From Pseudorhodobacter sp. MZDSW-24AT (GTDB lineage: Bacteria; Pseudomonadota; Alphaproteobacteria; Rhodobacterales; Rhodobacteraceae), in assembly GCF_002794355.1 (NCBI RefSeq), contig NZ_PGOI01000011.1:1-64000 (forward strand): a stretch of DNA of 64,000 nt. Direction: 5' to 3'. The first letter of the stretch is position 1. Each line of letters opens with the position of its first letter. Under the pieces are notes generated by a model. That model searched no databases, was not told the origin of the DNA, and saw only the letters and a program-made list of their open reading frames with translations. This document shows, piece by piece, positions 44,211 to 53,533 of the stretch. The position numbers and the translations under genes were made by a program.

Positions 44211-45131
44211 ATGAACCCGTTGCGCGGCATTGCCCTCAAGCTGATCTCGGTCCTTGTCTTCATCACGATGGCCGCGATGATCAAGGCCACCGCAGAGCAT
44301 ATCCCCCCCGGAGAGGCGGTGTTCTTCCGCTCGTTCTTCGCGATTCCGGTGATCCTGATCTGGCTGGTGTGGCGCGGCGAGCTGTCGACAGGCTTGCGCA
44401 CCCAAAACCCTTTTGGCCATTTCTGGCGCGGGCTGATGGGCACCGTGGCGATGGGCCTTGGCTTTGCAGCCCTTGCCTATCTGCCGCTGCCCGAGGTCAC
44501 GGCGATCGGCTATACCGCCCCGTTGCTCACGGTGATCTTTGCCGCCATGTTTCTGGGCGAGCAGGTGCGGGCCTTTCGGATCAGCTGCGTGATCCTTGGC
44601 ATGATCGGCGTGCTGATCGTGGTCTCCCCCCGGCTGAGCGTGCTCAACACCGGCGCCAGCCATGCCGAGGCCTTTGGCGCCATGCTGGTGCTGAGCGGCG
44701 CGGTCTTTACCGCACTGGCGCAGGTCTTCGTGCGCAAGCTGGTGAATACCGAGCAAACCGCCTCGATCGTGTTCTGGTTCTCTGTCACCGCAGCGCTATT
44801 GTCCTTGCTGACCCTGCCGTGGGGCTGGGTCTGGCCCAGCGCGACCGAGGCCGGTTTGCTGGTCACGGCCGGGCTTCTGGGCGGGGTGGGGCAGATCTTT
44901 CTCACCTCGTCCTACCGCAGCGCCGATGCTTCGGTGATCGCGCCCTTTGATTATGCCTCGATGCTGTTTGCGCTGCTGATCGGCTGGTTCTTCTTTTCCG
45001 AAGTGCCGACCGCGACGATGCTGATCGGGGCGTCGCTGGTGATCAGCGCGGGCGTTCTGATCATCTGGCGCGAGCGCAAGCTGGGTCTGGCGCGGGCGCG
45101 GGCGCGCAAGGCGATGCCACCGGGCGCCTGA
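44211..45131 (+). CDS. EamA/DMT-family transporter
   Basis: 306 residues from ATG 44211 with 10 transmembrane helices in two halves (first EamA from [24 protein letters not shown] to LIVVSPRL, second from [24 protein letters not shown] to [11 protein letters not shown]). [18 protein letters not shown] and the matching [21 protein letters not shown] are the family's repeated late-helix motif. Exporters of amino acids, purines or other small molecules; substrate unknown. Next to adeC, so purine-related transport is possible but speculative. The upstream open frame is antisense to adeC. Confidence 0.9.
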   Translation: MNPLRGIALKLISVLVFITMAAMIKATAEHIPPGEAVFFRSFFAIPVILIWLVWRGELSTGLRTQNPFGHFWRGLMGTVAMGLGFAALAYLPLPEVTAIGYTAPLLTVIFAAMFLGEQVRAFRISCVILGMIGVLIVVSPRLSVLNTGASHAEAFGAMLVLSGAVFTALAQVFVRKLVNTEQTASIVFWFSVTAALLSLLTLPWGWVWPSATEAGLLVTAGLLGGVGQIFLTSSYRSADASVIAPFDYASMLFALLIGWFFFSEVPTATMLIGASLVISAGVLIIWRERKLGLARARARKAMPPGA

Positions 45132-45147
45132 GGCAGGCGGTGCAAGA

Positions 45148-45216
45148 AAGGGGGCTGTCTGCCCCCTCTTGGCGCAAGCGCCAATTCACCCCCGAGGATA
45201 TTTCGAAACAGATGAG
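45148..45216 (+). repeat. Intergenic hairpin element, copy 4 (best copy)
   Basis: GGGGGCTGTCTGCCCCC hairpin, TTGGCGCAAGCGCCAA hairpin, CCCCC, then GAGGATATTTCGAAACAG and ATGA. Order and sequence match copy 1; core matches copy 2 except at three positions. Follows the DMT stop. Confidence 0.75.
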
Positions 45217-45233
45217 CCGCAAGGGTGCATGCG

Positions 45234-45265
45234 AAAGCGCCCGGCCTGTGCGGGCCGGGCGCTTT
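45234..45265. terminator. Bidirectional terminator between DMT and frcA genes
   Basis: Perfect 13-bp arms AAAGCGCCCGGCC (45234-45246) and GGCCGGGCGCTTT (45253-45265) round a 6-base loop. Stem ends in TTT in both directions. Confidence 0.9.
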
Positions 45266-45285
45266 GAGACGTTGGGGCGCGGCGG

Positions 45286-46062
45286 TCAGGCCTGTTCGGC
45301 CACCCCTTCGGGCACCTTGGCCCCGGTCATATAGGCCACCGCATCCGACATGCTGTGCTCGCCCGGTTTGATCACACACAGACGCTTGCCCAAGCGGTGG
45401 ATGTGGATGCGGTCGGCCACTTCGAACACATGCGGCATGTTGTGGCTGATCAGGATGATCGGAATCCCGCGCGCCCGCACATCGCGGATCAGTTCCAGCA
45501 CCCGGCGGCTTTCCTTGACGCCCAGCGCCGCCGTCGGCTCATCCAAGATCACCACCTTGGACCCGAAGGCCGCGGCACGCGCCACCGCCACCCCCTGACG
45601 CTGGCCGCCTGACAGGGTTTCCACCGCCTGATTGATGTTCTGAATGGTCATCAGCCCCAGCTCGTTCAGCTTTTCGCGGGCGAATTTCTCCATCCGGGGG
45701 CGGTCAAGCTTGCGAAACACCGACCCCATGATCCCCGGCGCGCGGAGTTCGCGCCCCATGAACATATTGTCGGCGATGGACAGGGCGGGCGACATTGCCA
45801 GCGTCTGATACACCGTCTCGATCCCGGCGGCGCGCGCCTCGATCGGGTTGGCAAAGCGCACGGGGCGGCCTTCCAGCGTGATCTCGCCTTCATCGGGCAC
45901 CACCGCGCCCGAGATCGCCTTGATCAGCGTGGATTTTCCCGCGCCATTGTCCCCGATCACGGCGAGGATTTCACCGGGGTAAAGGTCGAAATCGCAATGA
46001 TCGAGTGCGGTGACCTTGCCATAGCGTTTGACGAGGTTTTTGCCTTTCAGAAGCGGTTCCAT
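45286..46062 (-). CDS. frcA: Sugar ABC transporter ATPase (FrcA-like)
   Basis: 258 residues, one ABC domain: Walker A GDNGAGKSTL (near residue 40), Q-loop YQTLAM, signature LSGGQRQGV (near 150), Walker B VVILDEPTAAL, and switch SHN (in ILISHNMP). Single-domain, unlike the two-domain RbsA, as in the Sinorhizobium FrcA. Powers uptake with FrcC and FrcB. Start ATG 46062 shares a base with the permease stop (TGATG). Confidence 0.9.
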   Translation of the reverse strand: MEPLLKGKNLVKRYGKVTALDHCDFDLYPGEILAVIGDNGAGKSTLIKAISGAVVPDEGEITLEGRPVRFANPIEARAAGIETVYQTLAMSPALSIADNMFMGRELRAPGIMGSVFRKLDRPRMEKFAREKLNELGLMTIQNINQAVETLSGGQRQGVAVARAAAFGSKVVILDEPTAALGVKESRRVLELIRDVRARGIPIILISHNMPHVFEVADRIHIHRLGKRLCVIKPGEHSMSDAVAYMTGAKVPEGVAEQA

Positions 46063-47132
46063 CAGCTTGCCACCTTTCTGATCCACTGGTCCACGGCCAC
46101 TGCAAAAATGATCAGCACGCCGATGAGGAAGAACGTCCATTGCGGGTCGGTGCCGACAAGGCGCAGGCCCATTTCAAACACGCCGACGATCAGGGCACCG
46201 AAGAACATCCCCATGATGCTGCCACGCCCCCCAAAGAGCGAGATGCCTCCGATCACCACGGCGGTGATGGACTGGATATTGCCCAACTGCCCCGTCGAGG
46301 CGGTGGGAGAGACCGAGCCAAAGCGCCCGATCATCACCCAGCCCGCGATGGCGCAAAAGAGCCCCGCCAAAGCATAGACCTGGATCAGCACGCGGCCCGT
46401 CGGCACCCCTGCCAGTTCAGCCGCCTGCGGATCATCCCCCGTGGCATAGACATGGCGCCCCCAAGCGGTGCTGCGCAGCACATAGGCCATGATCGCCACC
46501 AGCGCGATCATCAGGAACACGGCATACAGGATCTTCACCCCGCCGGGCTGGATCGACCCGCCCCAGAACTGCAAGGCCGGGGCCACTTCGGCAATATCCG
46601 ACGACCGGATGGTTTCATTGGCCGAAAAGATGAAGTTCGCGGAAAGCAGGATCTGCCAAGTGCCCAGCGTGGCGATAAAGGGCGGCAGTTTCATCTTGGC
46701 GATCAGCAATCCGTTCAGCGCGCCCATCGCGGTGCCAAGGATCAGCCCGATCACGATGGAGAGCTCGGCCGGCACCCCATAGCGAAAGGTCGCCTGCCCC
46801 ATCAGCACGGAGGAGAACACCGCGATCGCCCCCACCGACAGGTCAATGCCGGCGGTCAGGATCACGATGGTCTGCGCGCAGCCCAGGATCCCCACGATGG
46901 CAATTTGCTGCAGGATCACCGAAAGCGTGCCGGCCTTGAAGAAATTCTCGGCCAGAAGCCCGAAAACAAGCAGTGCCACCATCAGCACGATCATCGGCAC
47001 GGCCGAAGGCGTCTGGTGCAGCCAGTGCTGCACCTTCTTCAAAGTGCTTTTCTCTTCGTGGAATTCGGCCACTTTCTCGGAAGCGCCTTTCAGCCCTTCT
47101 TCAAAACTGGAAGCCGTCTTTGCCTCTGTCAT
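46062..47132 (-). CDS. frcC: Sugar ABC transporter permease (FrcC-like)
   Basis: 356 residues from ATG 47132 (GGAGGGG 6 bases upstream). About 10 transmembrane helices of the ribose/xylose-type permease family: ILTAGIDLSVGAIAVFSSVLMGQ (near residue 95), PPFIATLGTWQIL, GVPTGRVLIQVYALAGLFCAIAGWVMIGR (the cytoplasmic EAA-like loop) and SIMGMFFGALIVGVFEMGLRLVG. The N-terminal 50 residues are cytoplasmic and charged. Translationally coupled to frcA. Confidence 0.9.
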   Translation of the reverse strand: MTEAKTASSFEEGLKGASEKVAEFHEEKSTLKKVQHWLHQTPSAVPMIVLMVALLVFGLLAENFFKAGTLSVILQQIAIVGILGCAQTIVILTAGIDLSVGAIAVFSSVLMGQATFRYGVPAELSIVIGLILGTAMGALNGLLIAKMKLPPFIATLGTWQILLSANFIFSANETIRSSDIAEVAPALQFWGGSIQPGGVKILYAVFLMIALVAIMAYVLRSTAWGRHVYATGDDPQAAELAGVPTGRVLIQVYALAGLFCAIAGWVMIGRFGSVSPTASTGQLGNIQSITAVVIGGISLFGGRGSIMGMFFGALIVGVFEMGLRLVGTDPQWTFFLIGVLIIFAVAVDQWIRKVAS

Positions 47133-47253
47133 GTCGTTCCCCTCCCCCGGCACTGCGGTCATGTCTGTGCGCTGGCTGTGACAAGGGCGGCGCAATGGCC
47201 GCCCTTGGCGAAGTCTGTATGGTCACGCGCCCAAGATCAGGCGCGCCTTGGCC

Positions 47254-48267
47254 TCAGCCCCAGCAAAGCTCGGTGCCTTTGGCGGTGTCGATCGACTCGA
47301 CGCCGTCCACCGGCTTATCGGTGATCAGGGCGACACCCGTGTCAAAGAAGGCCTTGCCTTCGGTTGGCGCAGGTTTGGTGCCGTCGGCGGCGAATTTCGC
47401 GATGGCTTCCACACCCAGCGCCGCCATTTGCAGCGGATATTGCTGCGAGGTGGCCCCGATCACACCGCCCTTGACATCGGCCACACCCGGGCAGCCGCCA
47501 TCGACCGAGACGATCAGCACGCCTTCCTTGCCAGCGGCCTTCAGCGCCTCGAACGCACCCGCTGCCGAAGGTTCGTTGATGGTATAGACCACGTTGATAT
47601 CCGGGTCCTTGGCCAGCAGGGCCTCCATCGCCTTCAGGCCGCCTTCTTCATTGCCTGCGGTGACTTCATTGCCCACGATGCGCGGATCGGTTTCATCGCC
47701 CCATTTGTTCGGGTCGGCCAGATCGATGCCGAAGCCTTGCAGGAAGCCCTGATCGCGCAGCACGTCGACCGACGGCTGGGCGATCGACAGGTCGAGCATG
47801 GCGATCTTGGCATTGGCAGCCTCGGCGCCCAAGGTGGCGGCGGCCCACTGACCGATCAGCAGACCGGCCTGGAAGTTGTCGGTTGCAAAGGTGGCATCGG
47901 CGGCATCAATCGGGTCCAGCGGAGTGTCGAGCGCGATGACCAGAACGCCGGCATCGCGGGCCGCCTTGACCGAGTCCACGATGGCCTTGGTGTCGGATGC
48001 GGTGATCAGGATGCCCTTGGCGCCATCGGCCACACAGGCTTCGACCGCCGCCACTTGGCTTTCATGGTCGCCGTCGATCTTGCCAGCATAGGATTTCAGC
48101 GTCACGCCCAACTCGGCCGCCTTGGCCTCGGCGCCTTCTTTCATCTTCACGAAGAAGGGGTTGGTGTCGGTCTTGGTGATCAGGCAGGCGCTGGTCTGGG
48201 CGCTGGCGGTGGTTGCCATCAGCGCAAGCGCGGCCGAGCCCATCAGAGCCGTCATCGAAAGTTTCAT
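47254..48267 (-). CDS. frcB: Sugar-binding periplasmic protein (FrcB-like)
   Basis: 337 residues with signal peptide ending about residue 23 ([11 protein letters not shown]). Periplasmic-binding type 1 fold; [49 protein letters not shown] and [10 protein letters not shown] closely match my memory of Sinorhizobium meliloti FrcB, which binds fructose, mannose and ribose. GGGAGGA 5 bases before ATG 48267. First gene of frcBCA; the 121-bp gap to frcC probably lowers downstream expression relative to the binding protein. Confidence 0.9.
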   Translation of the reverse strand: MKLSMTALMGSAALALMATTASAQTSACLITKTDTNPFFVKMKEGAEAKAAELGVTLKSYAGKIDGDHESQVAAVEACVADGAKGILITASDTKAIVDSVKAARDAGVLVIALDTPLDPIDAADATFATDNFQAGLLIGQWAAATLGAEAANAKIAMLDLSIAQPSVDVLRDQGFLQGFGIDLADPNKWGDETDPRIVGNEVTAGNEEGGLKAMEALLAKDPDINVVYTINEPSAAGAFEALKAAGKEGVLIVSVDGGCPGVADVKGGVIGATSQQYPLQMAALGVEAIAKFAADGTKPAPTEGKAFFDTGVALITDKPVDGVESIDTAKGTELCWG

Positions 48268-48371
48268 GCTGTTCCTCCCAAGGATGTCAGGGGATCGCCC
48301 CCTGCTGCACGTTTGTGTCGCAGCCGTTCCTCCTGCTGCGGTGCCCTTACAAAACCCGATTCGCGGCCTTG

Positions 48372-48409
48372 CGTCAACATAAATAAATCAGAGTGATTTA
48401 GTATTGACA
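48372..48409. promoter_or_regulatory. frcB/fucU divergent promoters with ROK-type operator
   Basis: TAAATCA-GAG-TGATTTA (48384-48400) is a perfect, AT-rich 17-bp palindrome in the 215-bp gap. Left of it, TTGACG (complement of 48372-48377) is a possible -35 for frcB; right of it TTGACA (48404-48409) is a possible -35 for the plus-strand genes. The -10 boxes are weak on both sides. ROK regulators such as NagC/Mlc bind AT-rich palindromes, so the neighbouring ROK gene is the likely user. Confidence 0.6.
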
Positions 48410-48482
48410 GCTGCCGCAAAAGCCCGCCAATCTGGCGCAAGGGGAGGAAGCCTCTGGGCACAAGGCGCAGAGGTGACGACAG

Positions 48483-48917
48483 ATGTTGATCGGCATACCA
48501 TCCATTCTCGGGCCAGATCTGCTGGCCACGCTCCGCGCCATGGGGCATGGCGATGAAATCGCCATTGTCGATGGCAACTATCCCGCCCAAGACCATGCGC
48601 GCCGTCTGGTGCGTGCCGATGGCCACGGGCTTTTGCCCTTGCTGGACGCCATTCTGACGGTGCTGCCGCTGGATGATGACGCGCCCTTTGCGATTTGCCG
48701 CGCCAGCCTGTTCAACGACCCCGATCAGGCCGGGCCGTTTCACCACGCGATCGAGGCGCTGTGCGGGCGGCTGAAGCCGGGCTATGCCGTGCAGGCGCTG
48801 GCCGGAGAAGCGCTGTATCCGCGCATCCGCGCCGCGCACACGATCGTTGCCAGCAGCGAAACCGCGCTTTATGCCAATGTGATCCTGCGCAAGGGCGTAA
48901 TCAGGGAAGATGGATGA
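48483..48917 (+). CDS. RbsD/FucU-family sugar mutarotase
   Basis: 144 residues. The family's catalytic His lies in MGHGDEIAIVDGNYPA (near residues 20-35), with a C-terminal Tyr/Asn region ASSETALYANVILRKGVI. RbsD/FucU enzymes interconvert pyranose and furanose or anomeric forms of ribose or fucose; with an frc-type transporter next door the likely substrate is the imported sugar. AGAGG stands 9 bases before ATG 48483. Overlaps the ROK gene as ATGA. Confidence 0.87.
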   Translation: MLIGIPSILGPDLLATLRAMGHGDEIAIVDGNYPAQDHARRLVRADGHGLLPLLDAILTVLPLDDDAPFAICRASLFNDPDQAGPFHHAIEALCGRLKPGYAVQALAGEALYPRIRAAHTIVASSETALYANVILRKGVIREDG

Positions 48918-50146
48918 CCGTGCCGGGCGAAGCCGCACCCCTTGTTGACCGTATCAACACCGATGATCCGGTGCTGCGCGGCACCAATCAATCCGGCATG
49001 CGCGCCCAGAACGAACGCCTTGTGCTCACCCTCTTGCGCCAGCACGGTGCCTTGGCGAAATCCGATATCGCCCGCATCACCGGACTGTCGGCGCAAACCG
49101 TATCGGTCATCATGCGCGCGCTGGAAAACGATGGTCTGTTGTCGCGCGGCGCGCCGCAGCGCGGGCGCATCGGCCAGCCGTCGATTCCAATGTCGCTGGC
49201 GGCGGATGGCGCCTATTTCTTCGGGCTCAAGATCGGGCGGCGGTCGGCTGATCTGACGCTGGTGGATTTTCTGGGCCAAGTGGTGCGGTTGGAACGTCAG
49301 GTCTACCGCTATCCCACCCCCGGCGCGGTGGTGGATTTCGTGGCCGCCACCCTGCCCCGCCTGATCGCTGCCCTGCCCCCGCCCGCGCAGGGCCGCATTG
49401 GCGGTCTGGGGGTCGCCATGCCGTTTCAGCTGTGGAACTGGGTGCAATCCATCGGCGCGCCGCAGGCCGAAATGGACGCTTGGCGCCACCGCGACATTCA
49501 GGCCGAACTCGCCGCCTTGTCAGGCCTTCCGGTCTTTGTGCAAAACGATGCCACCGCCGCCTGCGGTGCGGAACTGGTGTTTGGCACTGGCGAGCGGCCC
49601 AAGGATTTTCTGTATTTCTACTTCGGCACCTTTATCGGCGGCGGGCTGGTGCTGAACGGCCAGCTCTTCACCGGGCGCAGCGGCAATGCGGCGGGCGTGG
49701 GCCCGATGCCGGTGCCCGGCCCCGATGGCAAGATCCAGCGGCTGTTCGACACCGCGTCGATGTCGGTGCTGGCCGATGCGATGGAGCGCGCGGGCCAAAG
49801 CGCCGATCACCTCTGGGCGCAGCACAGCGAATGGCACGTTGCTCCGGCCTTGCTTGACGATTGGCTGGACACCGCCGCACGCGGGCTTGCCCACGCGATC
49901 CTGTCTGCCGCCGCGCTGATCGAGCTTGAGGCCGTGCTGATTGATGGCTGGATGCCCACCAGCATTCGTGCGGCGCTGACGCAGCGCACGCATGAGGCGC
50001 TGCATCGGCTGGATCTGGCCGGAATCGACCCTCCGGCCATCCGGGAAGGCACGGTCGGCGCCAATGCGCGCGTGCTGGGCGCCGCCGCGATTCCCCTCTC
50101 GCAACGCTATCTGATCGACCAAAACGCGTCTGGCCGCGACACCTAG
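48914..50146 (+). CDS. ROK-family transcriptional regulator
   Basis: 410 residues. N-terminal winged helix (ERLVLTLLRQHGALAKSDIARITGLSAQTVSVIMRALENDGLL, residues about 33-75), then a ROK sugar-kinase-like domain with ND-A motif VQNDATAACGAELVFG (near 205) and FGTFIGGGLVLNG. The usual ROK zinc motif CxCGxxGC is missing: the region after GPMPVPGPDG has no Cys. Probably a sugar-responsive repressor of frcBCA and of its own operon; related to the FrcR position in Sinorhizobium. Coupled to the mutarotase gene by a 4-base overlap. Confidence 0.87.
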   Translation: MTVPGEAAPLVDRINTDDPVLRGTNQSGMRAQNERLVLTLLRQHGALAKSDIARITGLSAQTVSVIMRALENDGLLSRGAPQRGRIGQPSIPMSLAADGAYFFGLKIGRRSADLTLVDFLGQVVRLERQVYRYPTPGAVVDFVAATLPRLIAALPPPAQGRIGGLGVAMPFQLWNWVQSIGAPQAEMDAWRHRDIQAELAALSGLPVFVQNDATAACGAELVFGTGERPKDFLYFYFGTFIGGGLVLNGQLFTGRSGNAAGVGPMPVPGPDGKIQRLFDTASMSVLADAMERAGQSADHLWAQHSEWHVAPALLDDWLDTAARGLAHAILSAAALIELEAVLIDGWMPTSIRAALTQRTHEALHRLDLAGIDPPAIREGTVGANARVLGAAAIPLSQRYLIDQNASGRDT

Positions 50147-50156
50147 TCGCGGTTTT
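50134..50156 (+). terminator. Terminator overlapping the ROK gene stop
   Basis: CCGCGAC (50134-50140), loop ACCTA holding part of the stop codon, GTCGCGG (50146-50152), then TTTT. It ends the sugar operon before mrpA. Confidence 0.8.
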
Positions 50157-50315
50157 GCGGTCTGTTGCGCCCTTGGGTGCCGAAAATGCTTTCCACCCCC
50201 GGCACAGGGCCCTAAAGGTCTTGAAAATTCTGTTGCCAGGTCTTTGATCGGCAAAAACCCGCCGCGACGCCTAAGACGCAAAAACGCCACGCCACGACGA
50301 GGGAACGCCCGTTTC

Positions 50316-53180
50316 ATGTCACTCGCCCTGATTGCTGCGCTGCCATTTATCGGAGCGCTTCTTCCCGGCCTTATGATCCGCTCAGGCAAGAATGCCTGCG
50401 CCCTTGTGACCGGATCGGTCACTGCCCTTGCCCTTTTGATGCTCGGTCTGAATGCCCCCGCCGTTCTGCGCGGCGAGGTGGTGCAGACCCGCATCGAATG
50501 GATTCCCTCGTTGGGCTTGAACGCCAATTTCTTTCTCGACGGGCTGGGCCTGCTGTTTGCGGGCCTGATCCTTGGCATCGGCTTGCTGATCATTCTTTAC
50601 GCGCGTTTCTACCTCGCGAAATCTGATCCGATGGGGCAGTTCTACACCTATCTCATGCTGTTCCAAGGCGCGATGGTGGGGATCGTTCTGTCCGACAACA
50701 TCCTGCTTTTGCTGGTGTTCTGGGAACTCACCTCGCTGTCGTCCTTCCTGCTCATCGGCTATTGGAAGCACCTGCCCGAAGGCCGCCAAGGCGCGCGGAT
50801 GGCGCTGACCGTGACGGGCGGCGGCGGTCTTGCGATGATCGCGGGCATGCTGATCCTTGGCAATATCGTGGGCAGCTATGATCTGTCGGTCATTCTTGAA
50901 AACAAGGAAATGATCCAAGCCTCGGACTGGTATCTGCCCGCGCTGATCCTGATCCTCTTGGGCTGCTTTACCAAATCGGCGCAGTTCCCCTTCCATTTCT
51001 GGTTGCCGCACGCGATGGCCGCGCCCACCCCGGTTTCGGCCTATCTGCATTCGGCCACGATGGTGAAGGCGGGTCTGTTCCTGATGGCGCGCATGTGGCC
51101 AGTTCTGGCGGGCACGCCGGAATGGTTCTACATCGTCGCCACCATCGGGCTGATCACCATGGTGATGGCCGCCAAGATCGCGCTGTTCAAGGATGACCTG
51201 AAGGCGCTTCTGGCCTTCTCCACCGTCTCGCACCTTGGCCTGATCACCATGCTTCTGGGCTTTGGCACCGCCGAGGCCGCCACGGTGGCCGTGTTCCACA
51301 TCATCAACCACGCCACGTTCAAGGCCGCGCTCTTCATGTCGGCGGGCATCGTCGACCACGAGGCGCACACGCGGGACCTGAAACGTCTGGGCGGTCTGCG
51401 CACGCTGATGCCGATCACCTTCACCATCGTCACCATCGCGTCGCTGTCGATGGCGGGCATCCCGCCGCTCAACGGCTTCCTGTCCAAGGAACTGATGCTG
51501 GAAGAGGCGGCGCACACCACATGGATGGCCAATCCTTGGCTGATCGGCGTGCTGGCCACCATCGGCGCGCTGTTCTCGGTCGCCTACAGCTTCCGCTTCA
51601 TCGCCCATGCCTTCCTTGGCCCGGTGCGCAGCGATTACCCCAGTAAACCGCATGATCCGGGCTTTGGCCTTTGGGCGGCCCCTGCCCTGCTGGCGGGTCT
51701 GGTCATCCTGATCGGCCTTTTCCCGATGCTCACCGCCGCTTGGCTGGTGAACGCCGCGGCAAGCGCGGTCACGGGTGAGGTGATTGCGGTGAAGATCACC
51801 CATTGGCACGGGCTTTATGCGCCCGCGCTGTGGATGTCGCTTGCGGCCATTGGCGGGGGTCTGATGCTGATGGGCCTGCACCCGCGCCTGATGGCGCTGT
51901 GGAACGCCACCCCCCGCCCCGAGGCGAAGCGTATCTTTGATGGCGTGGTCGAGCCGTTTGCCGCGCTTGCCGGGCGGATCGCGAATCGCCTGCATGACGG
52001 CGCGCTGACCCGCTATATCGCCATCGGCGTGCTGGGGATCGTGGGCGTGTCCTATTACGCCTTTGCCACCGCCACCCACAGTGCGGGCACCCGCGACCTG
52101 ATGCCGATCCAGCCGGTTCCGGCGCTCGGCTGGTTCGCGCTCTGCCTCGCCACGGCGGCCATCGTGATTTACCACCGTCAGCGCCTGCTGACGCTGGTGC
52201 TGGTGGGGATCATCGGCCTGATGGTCTCGGTCGGCTTCGCTTATTTCTCGGCCCCCGACCTTGCGCTGACGCAGATCTCGGTCGAGGTCGCCACCATCAT
52301 CCTGATGCTTCTGGCGCTCAACTTCCTGCCCAAGACGACCCCCTCCGAAAGCACGCCCACGCGGCGCACATGGGATGGGGCCGTGGCCGTGACTGCCGGC
52401 GTCGCGATTGCGGTGCTCGCCTTCGCCTTGATGACCCGCGATCAGGCCTTCAGCCCGATTTCGGAATACCACATCACCAATTCCAAACCCGAAGGCGGTG
52501 GCACCAATATCGTCAACGTCATTCTGGTGGACTTCCGCGGCTATGACACCTTTGGCGAGATCATCGTGCTGGGCATCGCCGCTCTGGTCATCTTCGCCTT
52601 GACCGAGGCCTTGCTGCGCGCGGGCCCCGCGAATGACCGTCTGCTGGCCTGGACCCCGGATCAGCGGCGTGCGGGCGACCGCCACCCGATGATGCTGGTG
52701 GTGGCCACGCGGGTGATTCTGCCCATCGCGCTGATGGTGGGCTTCTTCATCTTCCTGCGCGGCCACAACGAACCGGGCGGCGGCTTTATCGCCGGTCTGA
52801 TCGTCGCCATCGCCTTGGTCATGCAATACATGGCCTCGGGCTTTGCCTGGACGGCGGCGCGGCAAAAGATCGATTACCATGCGCTGATCGCCTGCGGCAT
52901 TCTGGTGGCTGCCGCCACCGGCATCGGGGCCTGGTTCAACGGCCTGCCCTTCCTCACCTCGGCCTTTGGCTACTTCACCATCTGGCCGCTTGAGGAATTC
53001 GAGCTTGCCACGGCGCTGTTGTTCGACATCGGGGTGTTCCTCACCGTGCTGGGGGCCGTGATGCTGGCGCTTGCCTCGCTGTCTCGCATCGGCCTGCGCG
53101 CCGGGGAAACCGTCAACGTGCAACCCTTCGACATCGACCCGTCCGAAGGCCGCACCCTCAATTCCGGGGAGGTCCGCTGA
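50316..53180 (+). CDS. mrpA: Mrp Na+/H+ antiporter subunit A fused to subunit B
   Basis: 954 residues from ATG 50316. N-terminal about 600 residues form the NuoL-like antiporter core with about 14 helices; SAQFPFHFWLPHAMAAPTPVSAYLHSATMVKAG (near residue 225) is the conserved NuoL/MrpA block with its Lys and His. The middle has the MrpA-specific helices, and the C-terminal 150 residues (VATRVILPIALMVGFFIFLRGHNEPGGGFIAGL) are a full MrpB domain. MrpAB fusion is usual in rhizobia and Rhodobacterales (PhaAB). The complex exchanges Na+ or K+ for protons, important for alkali and salt tolerance. Confidence 0.94.
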   Translation: MSLALIAALPFIGALLPGLMIRSGKNACALVTGSVTALALLMLGLNAPAVLRGEVVQTRIEWIPSLGLNANFFLDGLGLLFAGLILGIGLLIILYARFYLAKSDPMGQFYTYLMLFQGAMVGIVLSDNILLLLVFWELTSLSSFLLIGYWKHLPEGRQGARMALTVTGGGGLAMIAGMLILGNIVGSYDLSVILENKEMIQASDWYLPALILILLGCFTKSAQFPFHFWLPHAMAAPTPVSAYLHSATMVKAGLFLMARMWPVLAGTPEWFYIVATIGLITMVMAAKIALFKDDLKALLAFSTVSHLGLITMLLGFGTAEAATVAVFHIINHATFKAALFMSAGIVDHEAHTRDLKRLGGLRTLMPITFTIVTIASLSMAGIPPLNGFLSKELMLEEAAHTTWMANPWLIGVLATIGALFSVAYSFRFIAHAFLGPVRSDYPSKPHDPGFGLWAAPALLAGLVILIGLFPMLTAAWLVNAAASAVTGEVIAVKITHWHGLYAPALWMSLAAIGGGLMLMGLHPRLMALWNATPRPEAKRIFDGVVEPFAALAGRIANRLHDGALTRYIAIGVLGIVGVSYYAFATATHSAGTRDLMPIQPVPALGWFALCLATAAIVIYHRQRLLTLVLVGIIGLMVSVGFAYFSAPDLALTQISVEVATIILMLLALNFLPKTTPSESTPTRRTWDGAVAVTAGVAIAVLAFALMTRDQAFSPISEYHITNSKPEGGGTNIVNVILVDFRGYDTFGEIIVLGIAALVIFALTEALLRAGPANDRLLAWTPDQRRAGDRHPMMLVVATRVILPIALMVGFFIFLRGHNEPGGGFIAGLIVAIALVMQYMASGFAWTAARQKIDYHALIACGILVAAATGIGAWFNGLPFLTSAFGYFTIWPLEEFELATALLFDIGVFLTVLGAVMLALASLSRIGLRAGETVNVQPFDIDPSEGRTLNSGEVR

Positions 53181-53533
53181 TGGAAGCCCTTGTTTCCTCT
53201 GCAATCGGCATGATGACTGCCGCCGGGGTCTATCTGATGCTGCGCCAGCGCACCTTCCCGGTGATCGTCGGGCTGACCCTGCTGACCTATGCGGTGAACG
53301 TATTCCTGTTCACCTCAGGCCGTCTGGCCACCAATATGCCCGCGATCTATGGCGAAGGCGCGCCGGGCTATTCCGACCCGCTGCCACAGGCGCTGGTGCT
53401 GACCGCGATCGTGATCTCTTTCGGGATGACGGCGGTCATCGTGATGATGGCGCTGGGCGCCTTTCTTGAAGCTGGCCATGACAAGGTGGATATGAACGAC
53501 GAAGACACCCCGACCGACGGGGGCCAGAAATGA
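53180..53533 (+). CDS. mrpC: Mrp antiporter subunit C
   Basis: 117 residues, NuoK-like: three helices (ALVSSAIGMMTAAGVYLMLRQ, FPVIVGLTLLTYAVNVFLFTSG, ALVLTAIVISFGMTAVIVMMALGAFLEA). Its start shares one base with the mrpAB stop (TGATG). Complete family length; the C-terminal acidic tail DKVDMNDEDTPTD is cytoplasmic. Confidence 0.94.
   Translation: MEALVSSAIGMMTAAGVYLMLRQRTFPVIVGLTLLTYAVNVFLFTSGRLATNMPAIYGEGAPGYSDPLPQALVLTAIVISFGMTAVIVMMALGAFLEAGHDKVDMNDEDTPTDGGQK

Noticed and set aside
50382-53204. 940-residue minus-strand frame opposite mrpA
   Set aside because: Antisense of a membrane protein; very rich in His, Gln, Arg, Asp with no domain; mrpAB on the plus strand is certain.
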